Of a stretch of 39,231 nucleotides of DNA, positions 1-8,700 are shown in pieces. Both the position numbers and the translations under genes were made by a program. The DNA comes from UBA11098 sp041671525. GTDB taxonomy: Bacteria; Patescibacteriota; Minisyncoccia; Moranbacterales; UBA2206. The notes below the pieces were generated by a model. It was not told the DNA's origin, did not search any database, and was given only the letters and a program-made list of their open reading frames with translations. Location of the stretch: NCBI GenBank assembly GCA_041671525.1, contig JBAZBJ010000015.1, forward strand, positions 1 through 39,231, read 5' to 3'. How positions within the stretch are numbered: position 1 is the stretch's first letter; each line of letters opens with the position of its first letter.

Positions 1-371
1 CTATGGTCGCTCTTTCCAGAGACGTTCTGTTAATAAAATACGATCTACCCCGATTAAACGAGTTAGATTGCCTCGCAACCCCGCCCAGATAAATCCGGAC
101 GGTTTAGGCTATTCCGCTTTCGCTCGCCACTACTGACGGAATCACAATTGTTTTCTTTTCCTCCTGGTACTAAGATGTTTCAGTTCCCAGGGTGCGCTTC
201 CCTAACCTATGTATTCAGTTAGGGATACCAAATAAATTTGGTGGGTTGTCCCATTCGGAAATCCCCGGATCAAAGTTTGCTTAACAACTCCCCGAGGCTT
301 ATCGCAGCCAGCTACGTCCTTCATCGCTTCTTAATGTCAAGGCATTCACCATATGCATTAGTATTACCGCT
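1..371 (-). rRNA. rrl: 23S ribosomal RNA, 5' part (cut by window edge)
   Basis: Read on the minus strand, this matches the 5' domain of bacterial 23S rRNA. It has the conserved start region (CTAATGCATATGGTGAATGCC), the GATGAAGGACGT segment, GGGGATTTCCGAATGGG, the ACTGAATACATAGGTTA region, GGGAACTGAAACATCT and CAGTAGTGGCGAGCGAA. The rest runs off the left edge. The 5' end is set by alignment to the E. coli start and is good to a few bases. No 16S 3' end (no anti-Shine-Dalgarno region) occurs upstream anywhere in the window; protein genes lie there instead, so this 23S appears unlinked from 16S. Confidence 0.95.
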
Positions 372-589
372 CTTAAATTTAAACGATTAGCAGTTAACAA
401 CTTCTAATAAAAAAATTATTAACCGCTTCTTCTAATTTCTATACTATTGCAATTTTCTACATTTCTGACATGACCGTTGCAAGATCATATCAGAGACTAA
501 TCACGCCACATCCAACCTCGCTTCCGCAAGCCTCAAGGAAAAATGTTTTGTGATTGACCTTGTCCAGTATTTTCTCATATCGTCAGATA

Positions 590-618
590 TATATTCTACT
601 GGACTATGAAGTTGTCAA
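590..618 (-). promoter_or_regulatory. candidate promoter proximal to 23S rRNA
   Basis: A perfect TTGACA (613-618) is followed, 17-19 nt downstream on the minus strand, by an A/T-rich -10 (AATATA/TATATA). The text around it (CTTTGACAACTTCATAG) also resembles the boxA-like motif of rRNA spacers, so it may be an antitermination site rather than a promoter. An 8-bp inverted repeat (GTCCAGTA/TACTGGAC, 562-604) follows directly. Confidence 0.4.
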
Positions 619-699
619 AGTTCGTTTGACGCGGAAACTTGTGCATATAACTTAATTTTTGTTATATAAACTGATTTCAGCGCCTTAATTCGTCCATCT

Positions 700-763
700 C
701 TACGAATTACGAATTTATACGAATGTACGAATTCGTACTTTCGTACAGGTTCGTAATTCGTAG
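700..763. repeat. ACGAAT-word quasi-palindrome, copy 1
   Basis: The arms CTACGAATTACGAA and TTCGTAATTCGTAG are perfect 14-bp inverted repeats. The inside is filled with more TACGAAT/ATTCGTA words, so almost the whole element folds. Close relatives lie at 18647-18754 and 28808-28897, and ACAAAT-word relatives at 18249-18331 and 30543-30677. Confidence 0.85.
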
Positions 764-768
764 GGAAT

Positions 769-790
769 AAAAAAAACCGCTCGTAAGCGG
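769..790 (-). terminator. Rho-independent terminator in the 23S leader
   Basis: On the minus strand, the stem CCGCT-TACG-AGCGG is followed by eight U. Its left strand (CCCGC) can pair instead with GCGGG at 825-829 upstream. The terminator and a larger hairpin (787-829) are therefore mutually exclusive, as in an attenuator. Confidence 0.6.
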
Positions 791-905
791 GAACATTTTG
801 GCCAAAACCAAAATTAAAAGTTCACCCGCTTTTTTGATTAATAAATTTTGTGATATTTACCATTAAGTAAGGATTTACCCCTAAATGAATTGTTTTTTAC
901 ACGTG
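769..905 (-). ncRNA. candidate small RNA or attenuator leader
   Basis: A strong promoter (911-939) would start a transcript near 904, which would end at the U-run of the 769-790 hairpin, giving an RNA of about 135 nt. It contains a 13-codon reading frame (863 down to 822) whose TGA stop falls inside the GCGGGTGAAC strand of the large hairpin. Its Shine-Dalgarno is poor (AGGGGT, 13 nt away). It may be an independent small RNA, or a leader that controls read-through into 23S rRNA. The parts are seen directly; the function is inference. Confidence 0.35.
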
Positions 906-910
906 TTGTT

Positions 911-939
911 ATCTTAGCAACTGCCCGAAAGCTTGTCAA
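911..939 (-). promoter_or_regulatory. sigma70-type promoter of the 23S leader
   Basis: TTGACA (934-939), a 17-nt spacer and TAAGAT (911-916) read on the minus strand. A second TTGACA lies 11 bp upstream (945-950). This is one of the best promoter matches in the window and points towards 23S rRNA. Confidence 0.75.
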
Positions 940-958
940 GGGTTTGTCAAGGGCAAGC

Positions 959-967
959 TGTGGATAA
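959..967 (-). promoter_or_regulatory. DnaA-box word upstream of the 23S leader promoter
   Basis: This is a perfect TTATCCACA on the minus strand, 20 bp upstream of the -35 at 934-939. Three other perfect copies in the window also lie just upstream of promoters. Confidence 0.5.
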
Positions 968-1008
968 AAACGTAGAGACGAGGCAGCGCCTCGTCACTAC
1001 GTTTTTTT
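967..1008 (-). terminator. terminator built from a GTAGAGACG palindrome
   Basis: The arms AAAACGTAG-GACGAGGC and GCCTCGTC-CTACGTTTT, each with one mismatched A, close a three-base loop. The hairpin is flanked by A-runs and T-runs and could stop transcription on both strands. It lies just past the beta-helix gene. Its core is the same type of palindrome as the one inside the coding region at 6278-6305. Confidence 0.75.
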
Positions 1009-1048
1009 GCCTTATTTGGGCTATTTATTATCCTTAACTTTTAGAAAT

Positions 1049-2848
1049 CTATCTAACACTCAACCCCATCGGCACGGCTGGTGGAGTCGTGTCGGCAACA
1101 GCCACAACAATGTCCGGACTGACAGCTAGACGTGTGGTATATCCTTTCTGCGCGAAGTAGCGGAAATTATATACGCCAGGCGCGGTCGGCACCATGAATT
1201 GGAGCGTCGTCGAACTCAAGCCAGCCGTAGGCTGTGTCTGAGTTCCGCTCAGATATTGCCAATTGCTGTCCACACTGTACGCGGAATCCGGATTGGCCGC
1301 CAAATACAATCCTACCCATTCTTGGACACCACTCTTGCCGCCATTCACTTTGACACTGACAGTTGCGCCCGGCGCGACTTGTGTCGCACTGACGATGACC
1401 TGCGGTAAAGTCACAGTCGGCATATCATATATTCCGGTCAGGGTTTTCCAGAGGCCACCACCGGATTCATAGGTAACAGAATTGCCAGCCATTTCTTTTT
1501 TGACCCGCTCTTCCATCGGCCATGGCCAAAGTGGCGTCGTGGTCTTTTTACCATCTTGATACTGATACAAAATTTCCGCACCGATATTGGTTCCATTTTC
1601 TCCCTGTCCCTTCAAAGCCGCGGAAGGCATCAGGTACGCCCCTTTGCCAAAAGTCGCGGTGTTGTAGGCGGGAGCCAAAGTCTTGTCGCCCGCTTTGTCG
1701 TTGATGGTGCCGCTGTAAGGAGTGGCGATGGCGGAAAAATTATTGTAACGGCTCGTCAAAGTTCCGCTATTGGCGGTTTTCACCCCGATGACGCCGGACA
1801 GAAACGAATTGCTGGAGACGGAAATATTTGCTCCGGACCCATTTGACCACACTGACCCCGTGCCGCCCATGCCGACAGTCGTGTTGTTCTTGAAAATCCA
1901 ACCCGCCCCATCGGCCGCTCCGATGTTGGTAATTCCAGCTTTAGCGGTCACAAAAACATTGTTATGAAATTCCCAATTATTCACATTGTGAGCAGCCCCG
2001 TCGGTTTCCGCCAATACCGCCCTTTCAGTATTTGACCCACCGATGGCAACGTTGCCATACCACTTATTATGTGAGGTGTCATAATACAACCCTTCTCCAA
2101 AGATCGCGAATTGATAGCCTACGTTGCTGCAGCCGGCCGGCATCGCCGAGACATCGAACACATTGTTTTCCCACAAGTCATAACTACCGCCATAGTCCGC
2201 CCCTGCCGCGCACGGACCCCCGCCGCCGGTGTGCGCATAATATTTGACATAATTGCGCCGAAAAATATTGTGATTGGCTCCACCAAAGGACACAATGCCA
2301 TACCGGCCGGCCTTGTTGGCGCCACTAGTCTGCGATGCGACACAATCTTCCACCAACACATAGCTGGAGCTCCAGATCAAAAACAGATGATAATTACCCG
2401 CGCCGGCGTTATAGGCTGAAAGTCTTTTTAAATTAATGTGTGACGATCCTCCACTGACTTTCACAACGTCATACAAAGCATTTTGCAAAATCAAACCTTC
2501 CACATTCACATAGTTCTTACCGGAAATCTTTAGTGTCTCTCTTTGTCTTTGTCCATCCACAATCGCCCGGCCATCATTTTCCGCTTTGATGGTGATGGGG
2601 CTGCTGGCCGTGCCGGAGGAGCCAACCGTGATCCCGCTATTGTAGGTCCCGTCCTTAAGAATCAAAGTATCCCCGGCCACCAATTTGCCCACGCCGCTCG
2701 TCAAGGAACAGGGACTGCCACTGCCGCAAGTCGTGCCGGAGCCGGCCGGCGCGGCATAAAACGTCGCGGCCAAAGAATTTTTCGCTCCGCCGAAAACTCC
2801 ACATACCATCATCACCAGGAAAATTATGTATATTTGTATTTTTTTCAT
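1049..2848 (-). CDS. secreted right-handed beta-helix protein with C-terminal Ig-like domain
   Basis: The product has 599 residues. The start is taken at MKKIQIYIIF because a signal peptide follows at once (hydrophobic stretch, then AAT); upstream in-frame codons show no signal and overlap the gene before. Residues about 30-440 have the short Gly/Asn/Val-rich strands of pectate-lyase-like parallel beta-helices, opening with FYAAPAGSGTTCGSG and GDTLILKDGTYNSGITV. Residues about 480-590 look like an Ig-like or carbohydrate-binding module (APGATVSVKVNGG). The protein ends in DTTPPAVPMGLSVR, which in many bacteria opens a fibronectin type III domain, so a C-terminal domain may have been lost. The role is probably polysaccharide binding or cleavage at the surface. 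No catalytic residues can be assigned. It follows the FnIII/TSP-like gene after 29 nt, as in an operon. Confidence 0.8.
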   Translation of the reverse strand: MKKIQIYIIFLVMMVCGVFGGAKNSLAATFYAAPAGSGTTCGSGSPCSLTSGVGKLVAGDTLILKDGTYNSGITVGSSGTASSPITIKAENDGRAIVDGQRQRETLKISGKNYVNVEGLILQNALYDVVKVSGGSSHINLKRLSAYNAGAGNYHLFLIWSSSYVLVEDCVASQTSGANKAGRYGIVSFGGANHNIFRRNYVKYYAHTGGGGPCAAGADYGGSYDLWENNVFDVSAMPAGCSNVGYQFAIFGEGLYYDTSHNKWYGNVAIGGSNTERAVLAETDGAAHNVNNWEFHNNVFVTAKAGITNIGAADGAGWIFKNNTTVGMGGTGSVWSNGSGANISVSSNSFLSGVIGVKTANSGTLTSRYNNFSAIATPYSGTINDKAGDKTLAPAYNTATFGKGAYLMPSAALKGQGENGTNIGAEILYQYQDGKKTTTPLWPWPMEERVKKEMAGNSVTYESGGGLWKTLTGIYDMPTVTLPQVIVSATQVAPGATVSVKVNGGKSGVQEWVGLYLAANPDSAYSVDSNWQYLSGTQTQPTAGLSSTTLQFMVPTAPGVYNFRYFAQKGYTTRLAVSPDIVVAVADTTPPAVPMGLSVR

Positions 2849-2877
2849 TTTTCTACAAACCAAATTAATTTTATTTT

Positions 2878-3702
2878 TTACCGCTGGCGCTGAATGGTTA
2901 TCCCTTTGCAAGCTCGCGACAAAACAGGCTGTAAACCACCGGTGCAACCAACCGGGAAACTGGCGGTCACGGTGCGGTTTTGCAGGCGATTGACGCACGA
3001 ACTCCAATTGGAATAATTATGGGCGACACAAGCCACAGTGGTCACCGGCGGAGTATACGTACACGCCCGGGCAAGCGACGGAGCGCCACCCGTGCAACCG
3101 GCCGGCATGCTGTCAGTCAGTGTCCGCGTCTGCGTGCCGTCCGCCTGACAATCGCCCCAAACCGAATAATTGAAAACTGTGCAAGTCGTCGTCGAGATCG
3201 GAATCGTCTTGGTCACTTCGCTCGAAAAACAGCTTTCGTTGCCGGAAGTGTCATAGGAAGTCGTGGAAAAATAATACGTCTGGCCTTCAGTCAGACCATT
3301 GACCGTGTAGGATGTCGCTTTCCCCGCGTCGATCTTGCTCGCATAACCGCCCGCCGGACAAACCGCCGTCCGCTTGGTCGTGCCGTAGTAAATCCGATAA
3401 CCGGCCAGATCCAATTCCGCATTCGCGCTCCAAGTCAGCGTCGCCGTCCCGTTAGCCGCCCCCGTTTTGGTCTGAATATTATAATTGACCGCCAAGATCA
3501 GTGCCGCTACCACCCCCGCAGAAAAAGCCACCGCGAAAATTCCCTGCCAAGTTTTGATGTTCTTTTTACGTATAAAGATAAAAGCTTTACCCCACAACGA
3601 CCGGACGTCTTTGGCCAGCACGTCCACCTCTCGGGCGGGAGCTCCCGCTTCGCGCGTGGTATCGGAAAAATTTTTTTTGTCTCGAAAATTTTCGTTGCCC
3701 AT
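2878..3702 (-). CDS. membrane-anchored protein with FnIII domain and two thrombospondin-type-1-like repeats
   Basis: The product has 274 residues. A basic cytoplasmic N-terminus (about 1-50) precedes one transmembrane helix (about 53-73, AVAFSAGVVAALILAV). A fibronectin type III domain follows (about 83-168; ATLTWSANAELDLAGYRIYYG). Next come two Cys-rich repeats of the form C-x5-YS-W-x2-C-x-G-x-QTRT-x6-P-x-GCTGG (about 173-215 and 223-268), which resemble thrombospondin type 1 repeats. It is probably an outward-facing adhesion or binding protein. Its N-terminal tail carries REAGAPARE, encoded by a perfect 14-bp palindrome (GCGGGAGCTCCCGC, 3635-3648), possibly an inserted element. No good ribosome-binding site precedes the ATG. 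It is probably co-transcribed with the beta-helix gene downstream. Confidence 0.75.
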   Translation of the reverse strand: MGNENFRDKKNFSDTTREAGAPAREVDVLAKDVRSLWGKAFIFIRKKNIKTWQGIFAVAFSAGVVAALILAVNYNIQTKTGAANGTATLTWSANAELDLAGYRIYYGTTKRTAVCPAGGYASKIDAGKATSYTVNGLTEGQTYYFSTTSYDTSGNESCFSSEVTKTIPISTTTCTVFNYSVWGDCQADGTQTRTLTDSMPAGCTGGAPSLARACTYTPPVTTVACVAHNYSNWSSCVNRLQNRTVTASFPVGCTGGLQPVLSRACKGITIQRQR

Positions 3703-3744
3703 TTTTTTAATATTTAATTTTGTTGTTTATTTTTTCAACTAAAA

Positions 3745-4197
3745 TTAAACTCTGATCAGGTTGAGAATGTCAGCCAGAGTCACAATGCCGACCAACGAAT
3801 CACTCTCATTAATGACCGGCAGCGTCGTGAACTTGGTCGTCTTGAAAAATTCCAACAGGCTTGCTACGTCCATGTCTTGCAGGATGGAGACGCATTTTTC
3901 GCTCATAATGTCCTTGGCCTTGGCGTTCAGCAATTTTTCCACTTTTTCTTTGCGCTCGCCAGACAGCTCACCGATCGTGCGGTTTTCTTTAAGAAAAGCG
4001 ATGTAAGACGGCAAGAAGAGATTGACCGAGTCCTTGGTGAAAAAATCAGTTTCGGTGATGATGCCGATGATCTTGCGATGCCGCACCACCGGCACGCCAT
4101 GAAAACGGTTGCGAAAAAGAGTCTCCGCCACCTCGGTTATTTTCGTTTCCGGTTCGACTGTCACCACATCTTTGGTCATGATGTCTGCAACCTTCAT
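3745..4197 (-). CDS. CBS-domain pair protein
   Basis: This 150-residue protein consists almost entirely of two CBS domains. The first (about 1-60) begins MKVADIMTKDVVTVEPETKI and contains GVPVVRHRKIIGIITETDF. The second (about 93-150) contains AKDIMSEKCVSILQDMDV and LPVINESDSLVGIVTLADIL. CBS pairs (Bateman modules) usually bind adenine nucleotides and regulate a partner; here the module stands alone and the partner is unknown. The start has a clear Shine-Dalgarno (AGGTGA, 7 nt before ATG), unlike many genes here. A TATAAT box pair and a DnaA-box word precede it. Confidence 0.92.
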   Translation of the reverse strand: MKVADIMTKDVVTVEPETKITEVAETLFRNRFHGVPVVRHRKIIGIITETDFFTKDSVNLFLPSYIAFLKENRTIGELSGERKEKVEKLLNAKAKDIMSEKCVSILQDMDVASLLEFFKTTKFTTLPVINESDSLVGIVTLADILNLIRV

Positions 4198-4221
4198 ATT
4201 TTTTTCACCTACAAACTCAAG

Positions 4222-4273
4222 ATTATATCTGTACTTTTATTATACGCCCCCTTTTGACCAAAAGTTATCCACA
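4222..4273 (-). promoter_or_regulatory. promoter region with DnaA-box word, CBS gene
   Basis: There are two perfect TATAAT boxes on the minus strand (4222-4227 and 4239-4244). A perfect TTATCCACA word (plus strand, 4265-4273) overlaps the -35 position of the upstream box. Bound DnaA there would block polymerase; this is inference. Confidence 0.5.
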
Positions 4274-4278
4274 GGGCA

Positions 4279-4312
4279 AAAAATACGGCTGTCTCGCGAC
4301 AACCGTATTTTT
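4279..4312. terminator. bidirectional-looking terminator
   Basis: The inverted repeat AAAAATACGG-(C)-TGTC / GACA-(A)-CCGTATTTTT with a TCGC loop gives a stem ending in a T-run on both strands. It lies 20 nt past the stop of the TM-helix protein gene and insulates it from the CBS gene. Confidence 0.85.
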
Positions 4313-4332
4313 ATGATCAATTTCCGAAATAC

Positions 4333-5019
4333 CTATTTCTGTGTAATTTCTTCCCGCAATTTCTTCAGGATCATAGCTGCTTCGTCTTTGCCGCCCAAGC
4401 CAAAGGCCAGACCGACTGCCAACGAAAGCGCTGAAATGATACCGATGAAAATCGTGTTGACCAATGAGGTTGCAATGCCCAATTGAATGAGCGCTGCCAG
4501 GATACCGAACAGGATGATTGCCCAACGGGAAATCGTCGCCAAAAGCGTCGCAGACATCACGCCCGCCGCTTTGGTGCTGCCTTTCACCACGTTGTAGACA
4601 AAACCGCCAATCAGGAAAGCCACGGCCAACACCACCACTGCCACCACCACGTTCGGGATGTAGAGGATGATGCTGTTCAAGAAATCAGTGACTTGGCTCA
4701 GACCCAAAATGTTGGTCGCCGCCATCAGAAACACCAAAATCAAAAACCATTTCACGATTCCGCCGATCAGTTCCGCCGCAGTTTCTCCAATGCCGACTTC
4801 CTTCAACTTGTTGTTGAAACCGACTTTGCCCAACGCCTCATCGATCTTGGCCGCTTTGATCGCTTTCACGATCAATGCCCCAAGGATCGAAGCGACGATC
4901 CAGCCCAGAACAAAAACGATGATTGCTCCGACCAGTGCCGGCAGGAAACTTACAAAACGTTCCCACAGACTGATAAGTGACATTGTTATCGCTTCCCCCC
5001 AAGTTTGTACTCCATTCAT
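4333..5019 (-). CDS. MscS-like conserved TM-helix protein without the beta domain
   Basis: The product has 228 residues and about five transmembrane helices (near 20-45, 88-108, 118-145, 165-188 and 190-212). The last helix and tail (SLAVGLAFGLGGKDEAAMILKKLREE) match the conserved TM helix repeat found in some small mechanosensitive-channel relatives, and two such repeats are visible. The cytoplasmic beta domain of true MscS is missing, so channel activity is uncertain; a role in osmotic stress is likely but inferred. The start is well supported by AAAGGCGGTGAT just before ATATTATG. The gene is followed by a strong terminator. Confidence 0.8.
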   Translation of the reverse strand: MNGVQTWGEAITMSLISLWERFVSFLPALVGAIIVFVLGWIVASILGALIVKAIKAAKIDEALGKVGFNNKLKEVGIGETAAELIGGIVKWFLILVFLMAATNILGLSQVTDFLNSIILYIPNVVVAVVVLAVAFLIGGFVYNVVKGSTKAAGVMSATLLATISRWAIILFGILAALIQLGIATSLVNTIFIGIISALSLAVGLAFGLGGKDEAAMILKKLREEITQK

Positions 5020-5054
5020 AATATCACCGCCTTTCTAGATTAAATCGCATATCG

Positions 5055-5130
5055 CATATCGCGTAACGCGTATCGTTCATAGTGCATCGCAAACATTAAA
5101 CGTTGTGCGATCCACGATATACGTTACGCG
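5055..5130. repeat. GCATATCG-word quasi-palindrome
   Basis: Tandem GCATATC words lead into CGCGTAACGCGTATCG (5060-5075), matched in 14 of 16 positions by the inverted CGATATACGTTACGCG (5115-5130). The inner part (TGCATCGCAAAC / GTTGTGCGAT) also pairs partly. The right arm supplies the stop codon of the coiled-coil gene. Confidence 0.75.
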
Positions 5131-5714
5131 CTCAGCAAGCCTCGAAATTCTTTGTAAATCTTTTCCAACGTCAACAGATCCGGATTGCCCCCACTAGACA
5201 ACACTTCCATCCGCGCCTTGATCAAACGATTTTTCAATTCGTCCATGCTAATATGTTCCTGCTCGGCTTGAAAAAAATTGACGAAAATATCCCGCACGTA
5301 CACGATGAAGTCCGCGCATTCCGCGTCGTCTTTGTATTTGGCCAACAGTTCAGTGGTAATGGCGTAAATCTTGTCCACGGTCTGACCGGTTTTTTTGAAG
5401 TAGCCATAAATCGCGTTCAGGACATCTTCGCTCAAGGAGCTGTTTTTAGCCAGCAGTTTGATCCGCAGCTTGATCATTTCATCCTTGCTCTGCTCAAAAC
5501 CGTGATGGCGAAAACCGTCTTCCCTGAACAATTTTTCCATGGTGCGCAGATATTCCGCGAATGATTTCAAGTCGGCATACTCGCCGTATTTCTCGACCGT
5601 TTTCACATAGGCCACTTCCACCTTTTCCAATTCTCTTTGCAATTCCAGCTCGCGCATATACATCGCGTCGAAGTTTTCAAAACTGTTTGTGCCTGTCGCA
5701 GTTATATCCAGCAT
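5124..5714 (-). CDS. hypothetical helical / coiled-coil protein
   Basis: The product has 196 residues, is soluble and is almost all alpha-helical by composition. Heptad-like stretches occur near 20-50 (MRELELQRELEKVEVAYVK) and 55-95. There is no signal peptide, no membrane segment and no motif I recognise. The last codons (GLLSA, stop) run into an intergenic palindrome, so the C-terminus may have been reset by the repeat. A TATACT box (5741-5746) lies upstream, with a DnaA-box word behind it. The function is unknown. Confidence 0.7.
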   Translation of the reverse strand: MLDITATGTNSFENFDAMYMRELELQRELEKVEVAYVKTVEKYGEYADLKSFAEYLRTMEKLFREDGFRHHGFEQSKDEMIKLRIKLLAKNSSLSEDVLNAIYGYFKKTGQTVDKIYAITTELLAKYKDDAECADFIVYVRDIFVNFFQAEQEHISMDELKNRLIKARMEVLSSGGNPDLLTLEKIYKEFRGLLSA

Positions 5715-5740
5715 ATTGTTGTCTTACTTAACCTTGTTGC

Positions 5741-5786
5741 AGTATAGCACTTTTTGGCTTATTTGGGTAATTAAAAGTTATCCACA
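5741..5786 (-). promoter_or_regulatory. promoter -10 and DnaA-box word, coiled-coil gene
   Basis: TATACT (5741-5746) on the minus strand has no convincing -35. A perfect TTATCCACA (5778-5786, plus strand) lies 32 bp upstream, four bases past the stop codon of the next gene. Confidence 0.4.
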
Positions 5787-5789
5787 GCT

Positions 5790-8700
5790 TTATTTAGCAT
5801 CCACTATCCACCAACTGAATTTGACATCTTCTTGAGCGGGCACCACGAGATTAACCGCAAAACTTCCTCCCTCTTTGATGTCAGTCACCATCAGTGTGGC
5901 GTCGGCTGACAACTTGGACTTGATCGTCACGAAAACATTGCTGTCTTTTTTGACCGCCGTCGTGTCAATCACAATTGAATCTTCACCGGCCAAAATCACC
6001 GCCTGTCCGATCGTCGCCGCCTCCGGATCAATGATCTTGATGGTCAGCGTTCCGGTTTCAATGCCGGTTGCCGAGAGCTTGCCAAGCAGATCCACGTCCG
6101 CCGGATCGGTCACGCGGTCCACGCCGAGCAAAGTTTTAAGAAAAGAAATGTCGGTCGTGGTCAAATCCAACTGCGCGGATTGTTGCAGTGGATCAAGGGT
6201 GGAAATTTGCGTTTTCAAATCATCGATTTGTTTTTGCAAAATCACCGTTAAATCCTCCTGAGTTTTAATGCGAGATTGTAGAGACGCAATTAATTGCGTC
6301 TGTACGGCACCATTTTGCGTCTGGTCTGCTATTTCCGCGTTGATCGTATTGATGCTCGCCCCGACCACGCCCAGTTGCTGATCCACCGACGTTTTCAATT
6401 GCGCCACATTCGTGATGCTTTGGTCAGTCCTCAAAGTCAGTTCTGCAATTTGTTGTTGCCCCGTATTCAATTGATCATTGTTTTGCAGAATATAGAGCGT
6501 GTTCTCTTCCGTTTTTTCCAAAATAGCCGGCACCATTGTGCTCAAATTCAGACCATTGTTGGAAACGTCGCTCGCGCTGGGAACTCCGGGCAAATGTTGG
6601 TTGAGATTGATGTAATTCTTGAGATCATTAAGTGACATGAGCGGATAATCATTGGCAAAAACATAATCCGGCAGATGAGTCGTGCCGTCCACGATGAAAT
6701 TGGCCGCGTAAATGTTGCCGGCGGTCGCGCCAAAACAATCCGTGGCGTCCGCTTTGGCGCAGATTGAACCGACCACCTTGAGAGTGGTGTCCGGAGTGGT
6801 GTCGCTGATGCCGACGTTACCGGTAAAGGACGACAGTGCCCCGAAAGTATCATTGGCGGAAAAAGTGAGGTTTGTCTTTTCAATACCGCCGATACTTTTT
6901 GTTTTTATGCGCAAATCTTTTCCGGCGGACGGCGTATTGATTATCGTTCCGTTCGTGTCATGACTGATGGTCATATAGCTCAGACCACCATTCGGCGCAT
7001 TAGCAACCGTTTCGAACAAGGCTGTCCCAACTACTGCCAAGTTAGCGCTATCGGTTCCCCCACCAAATGCCGTCCCGATACCGACGCTACCGGTCGGCAA
7101 TATTGTCATAAAAGATGAAGCGTTGTCAGGACTTTGGAATTTTATTGAACCATCCACTCCCGCGCCGGTAGTGTTGCCGCCCCTTATGAGAACATCTCCG
7201 GCATTATAAGGATTGCTAGTGTCTCCACCTCGGACACTGATTGAGTTGCCGGCGCCGGTTGAATAGTTATATCCTCCGCTAATGGCGGGGATATTGTTTT
7301 CCAACGCGAACAAAAAATATTTTTGGCTATCCGCGACCACCAGGCCGTTTGGAGCAAGTCTGATGCCTCCCACACCCGCCAAAAGACCCGCATACGCGGC
7401 ATTGCCGTCCGCCGTAATCTTCAGCCGCGTAGTCGCGGCATTTTTTATTTCTATGCTGGTGGTGTCGCCGTTGCCGGGACTCTGCACGATCAAGGGCGTG
7501 ACTACTCCGCTCGCGGAATTGACAATATGCAAGGCAGAGCTCGGACTTGCCGTCCCGATGCCGACGTTGCCGGCGAAATAATTGTCACCCGCTCCGCTGG
7601 CGGAAAGAACGTTGATGTTCAAATCTGCCAGCGTGCTGGCGCTTTCTTTTTTGAAGAGCGAAAAATTTTGCTCGGCTCCGTCCCAGGTCAGTGCGGCATA
7701 GCCGTTGAGAACCGAACCGCGATAAAAACGCAGCCCCATCGTATCTTCAACTTCCGTTTCCGTGTTGATCGTAAAATATTGGCTGCTCGTGCCGGAGACA
7801 TTCATGCTGTCCACGTCCAACGTGCCGACCGACACATTGTCAGCATATAGATTGGCCCAATGATTAGAGGCCGAACCCAGGTTGAGTCCGGAAGCAGAAG
7901 GAATGAAGCTCGTGTTGGTATAGAGATTGAGCCCCAGCGTACCGATAGTGGCTTCGCCACTGATGATCAACGAGCTGGCATAGACCGTGCCGGCCACATT
8001 GACATCCCCGTCAACATCCAGCAGCCTGGCTGGCGCATCCGTGCCGATGCCGACATTGCCATTGTTCAAGATCACCATCTTGTTAGTCGCGCCGGTCTGC
8101 AAAAAAATGTCACCGACACCGCTGGCGTCTGAGTCCGCAATAATCAAGGCGTCGCCGGTGTTGGAAATATTCTGGGAATAGGACAGATCCAAAGTTGTCC
8201 AGGCGGGCAACCCACTGGTAATGGTCAGGAATTGGCCACTCGTGCCAGCGGCTAATTTAGCCAACGCTGAGGAAGAGGAAGCATACAGCAAATCACCAAC
8301 GGCGTAGGCCGAAAGACCGGTGCCACCATACCCGGCACCGATGACATCGCTTTCCCAGACACCCTCCGTAATTGTGCCCAACGCGGTGATGGTTGGAATG
8401 ACGCTTGGATCCAACTGCCCGCTGCTATCCAAAAATGGGATGTTGCCCGCTTCCGTGCCGAGCGCCCGGCCCTGCAAAAAATTGGAATTGATGGCGGTCG
8501 GCACGGCCGCGATTTTTTTGCGCGGCACCATCTCATCATCTTTGCCGATACGGATCCCCAAATAATAATCGCCGAGACTGAAATTGACGGAAGCCGGAAA
8601 AGGATTAACTGAGCCCAGATAGACTGACAGCCGACCATCTTTGATGTTGACTTTCTGATTTTCTTCCCACAGTTTTTTTCCGGCGTCGGCGTTGGACGGA

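Noticed and set aside
372..1048. A hidden 16S-23S spacer with tRNAs
   Set aside because: No tRNA cloverleaf and no 16S 3' end occur; only promoters, hairpins and a palindrome are seen.
2878..3702. Use of TGA as glycine (code 25)
   Set aside because: Conserved proteins (GyrB, LigA, ClpC, PilB) read fully in the standard code, with TGA only at ends.
1199..3717. Long plus-strand reading frames opposite the beta-helix and FnIII/TSP genes
   Set aside because: They are mirror frames of real genes, have no signals, and have unlikely composition (Arg/His-rich).
959..5786. The TTATCCACA words as an origin of replication
   Set aside because: The copies are far apart, no dnaA or dnaN is nearby and no clustered AT-rich unwinding region is seen.
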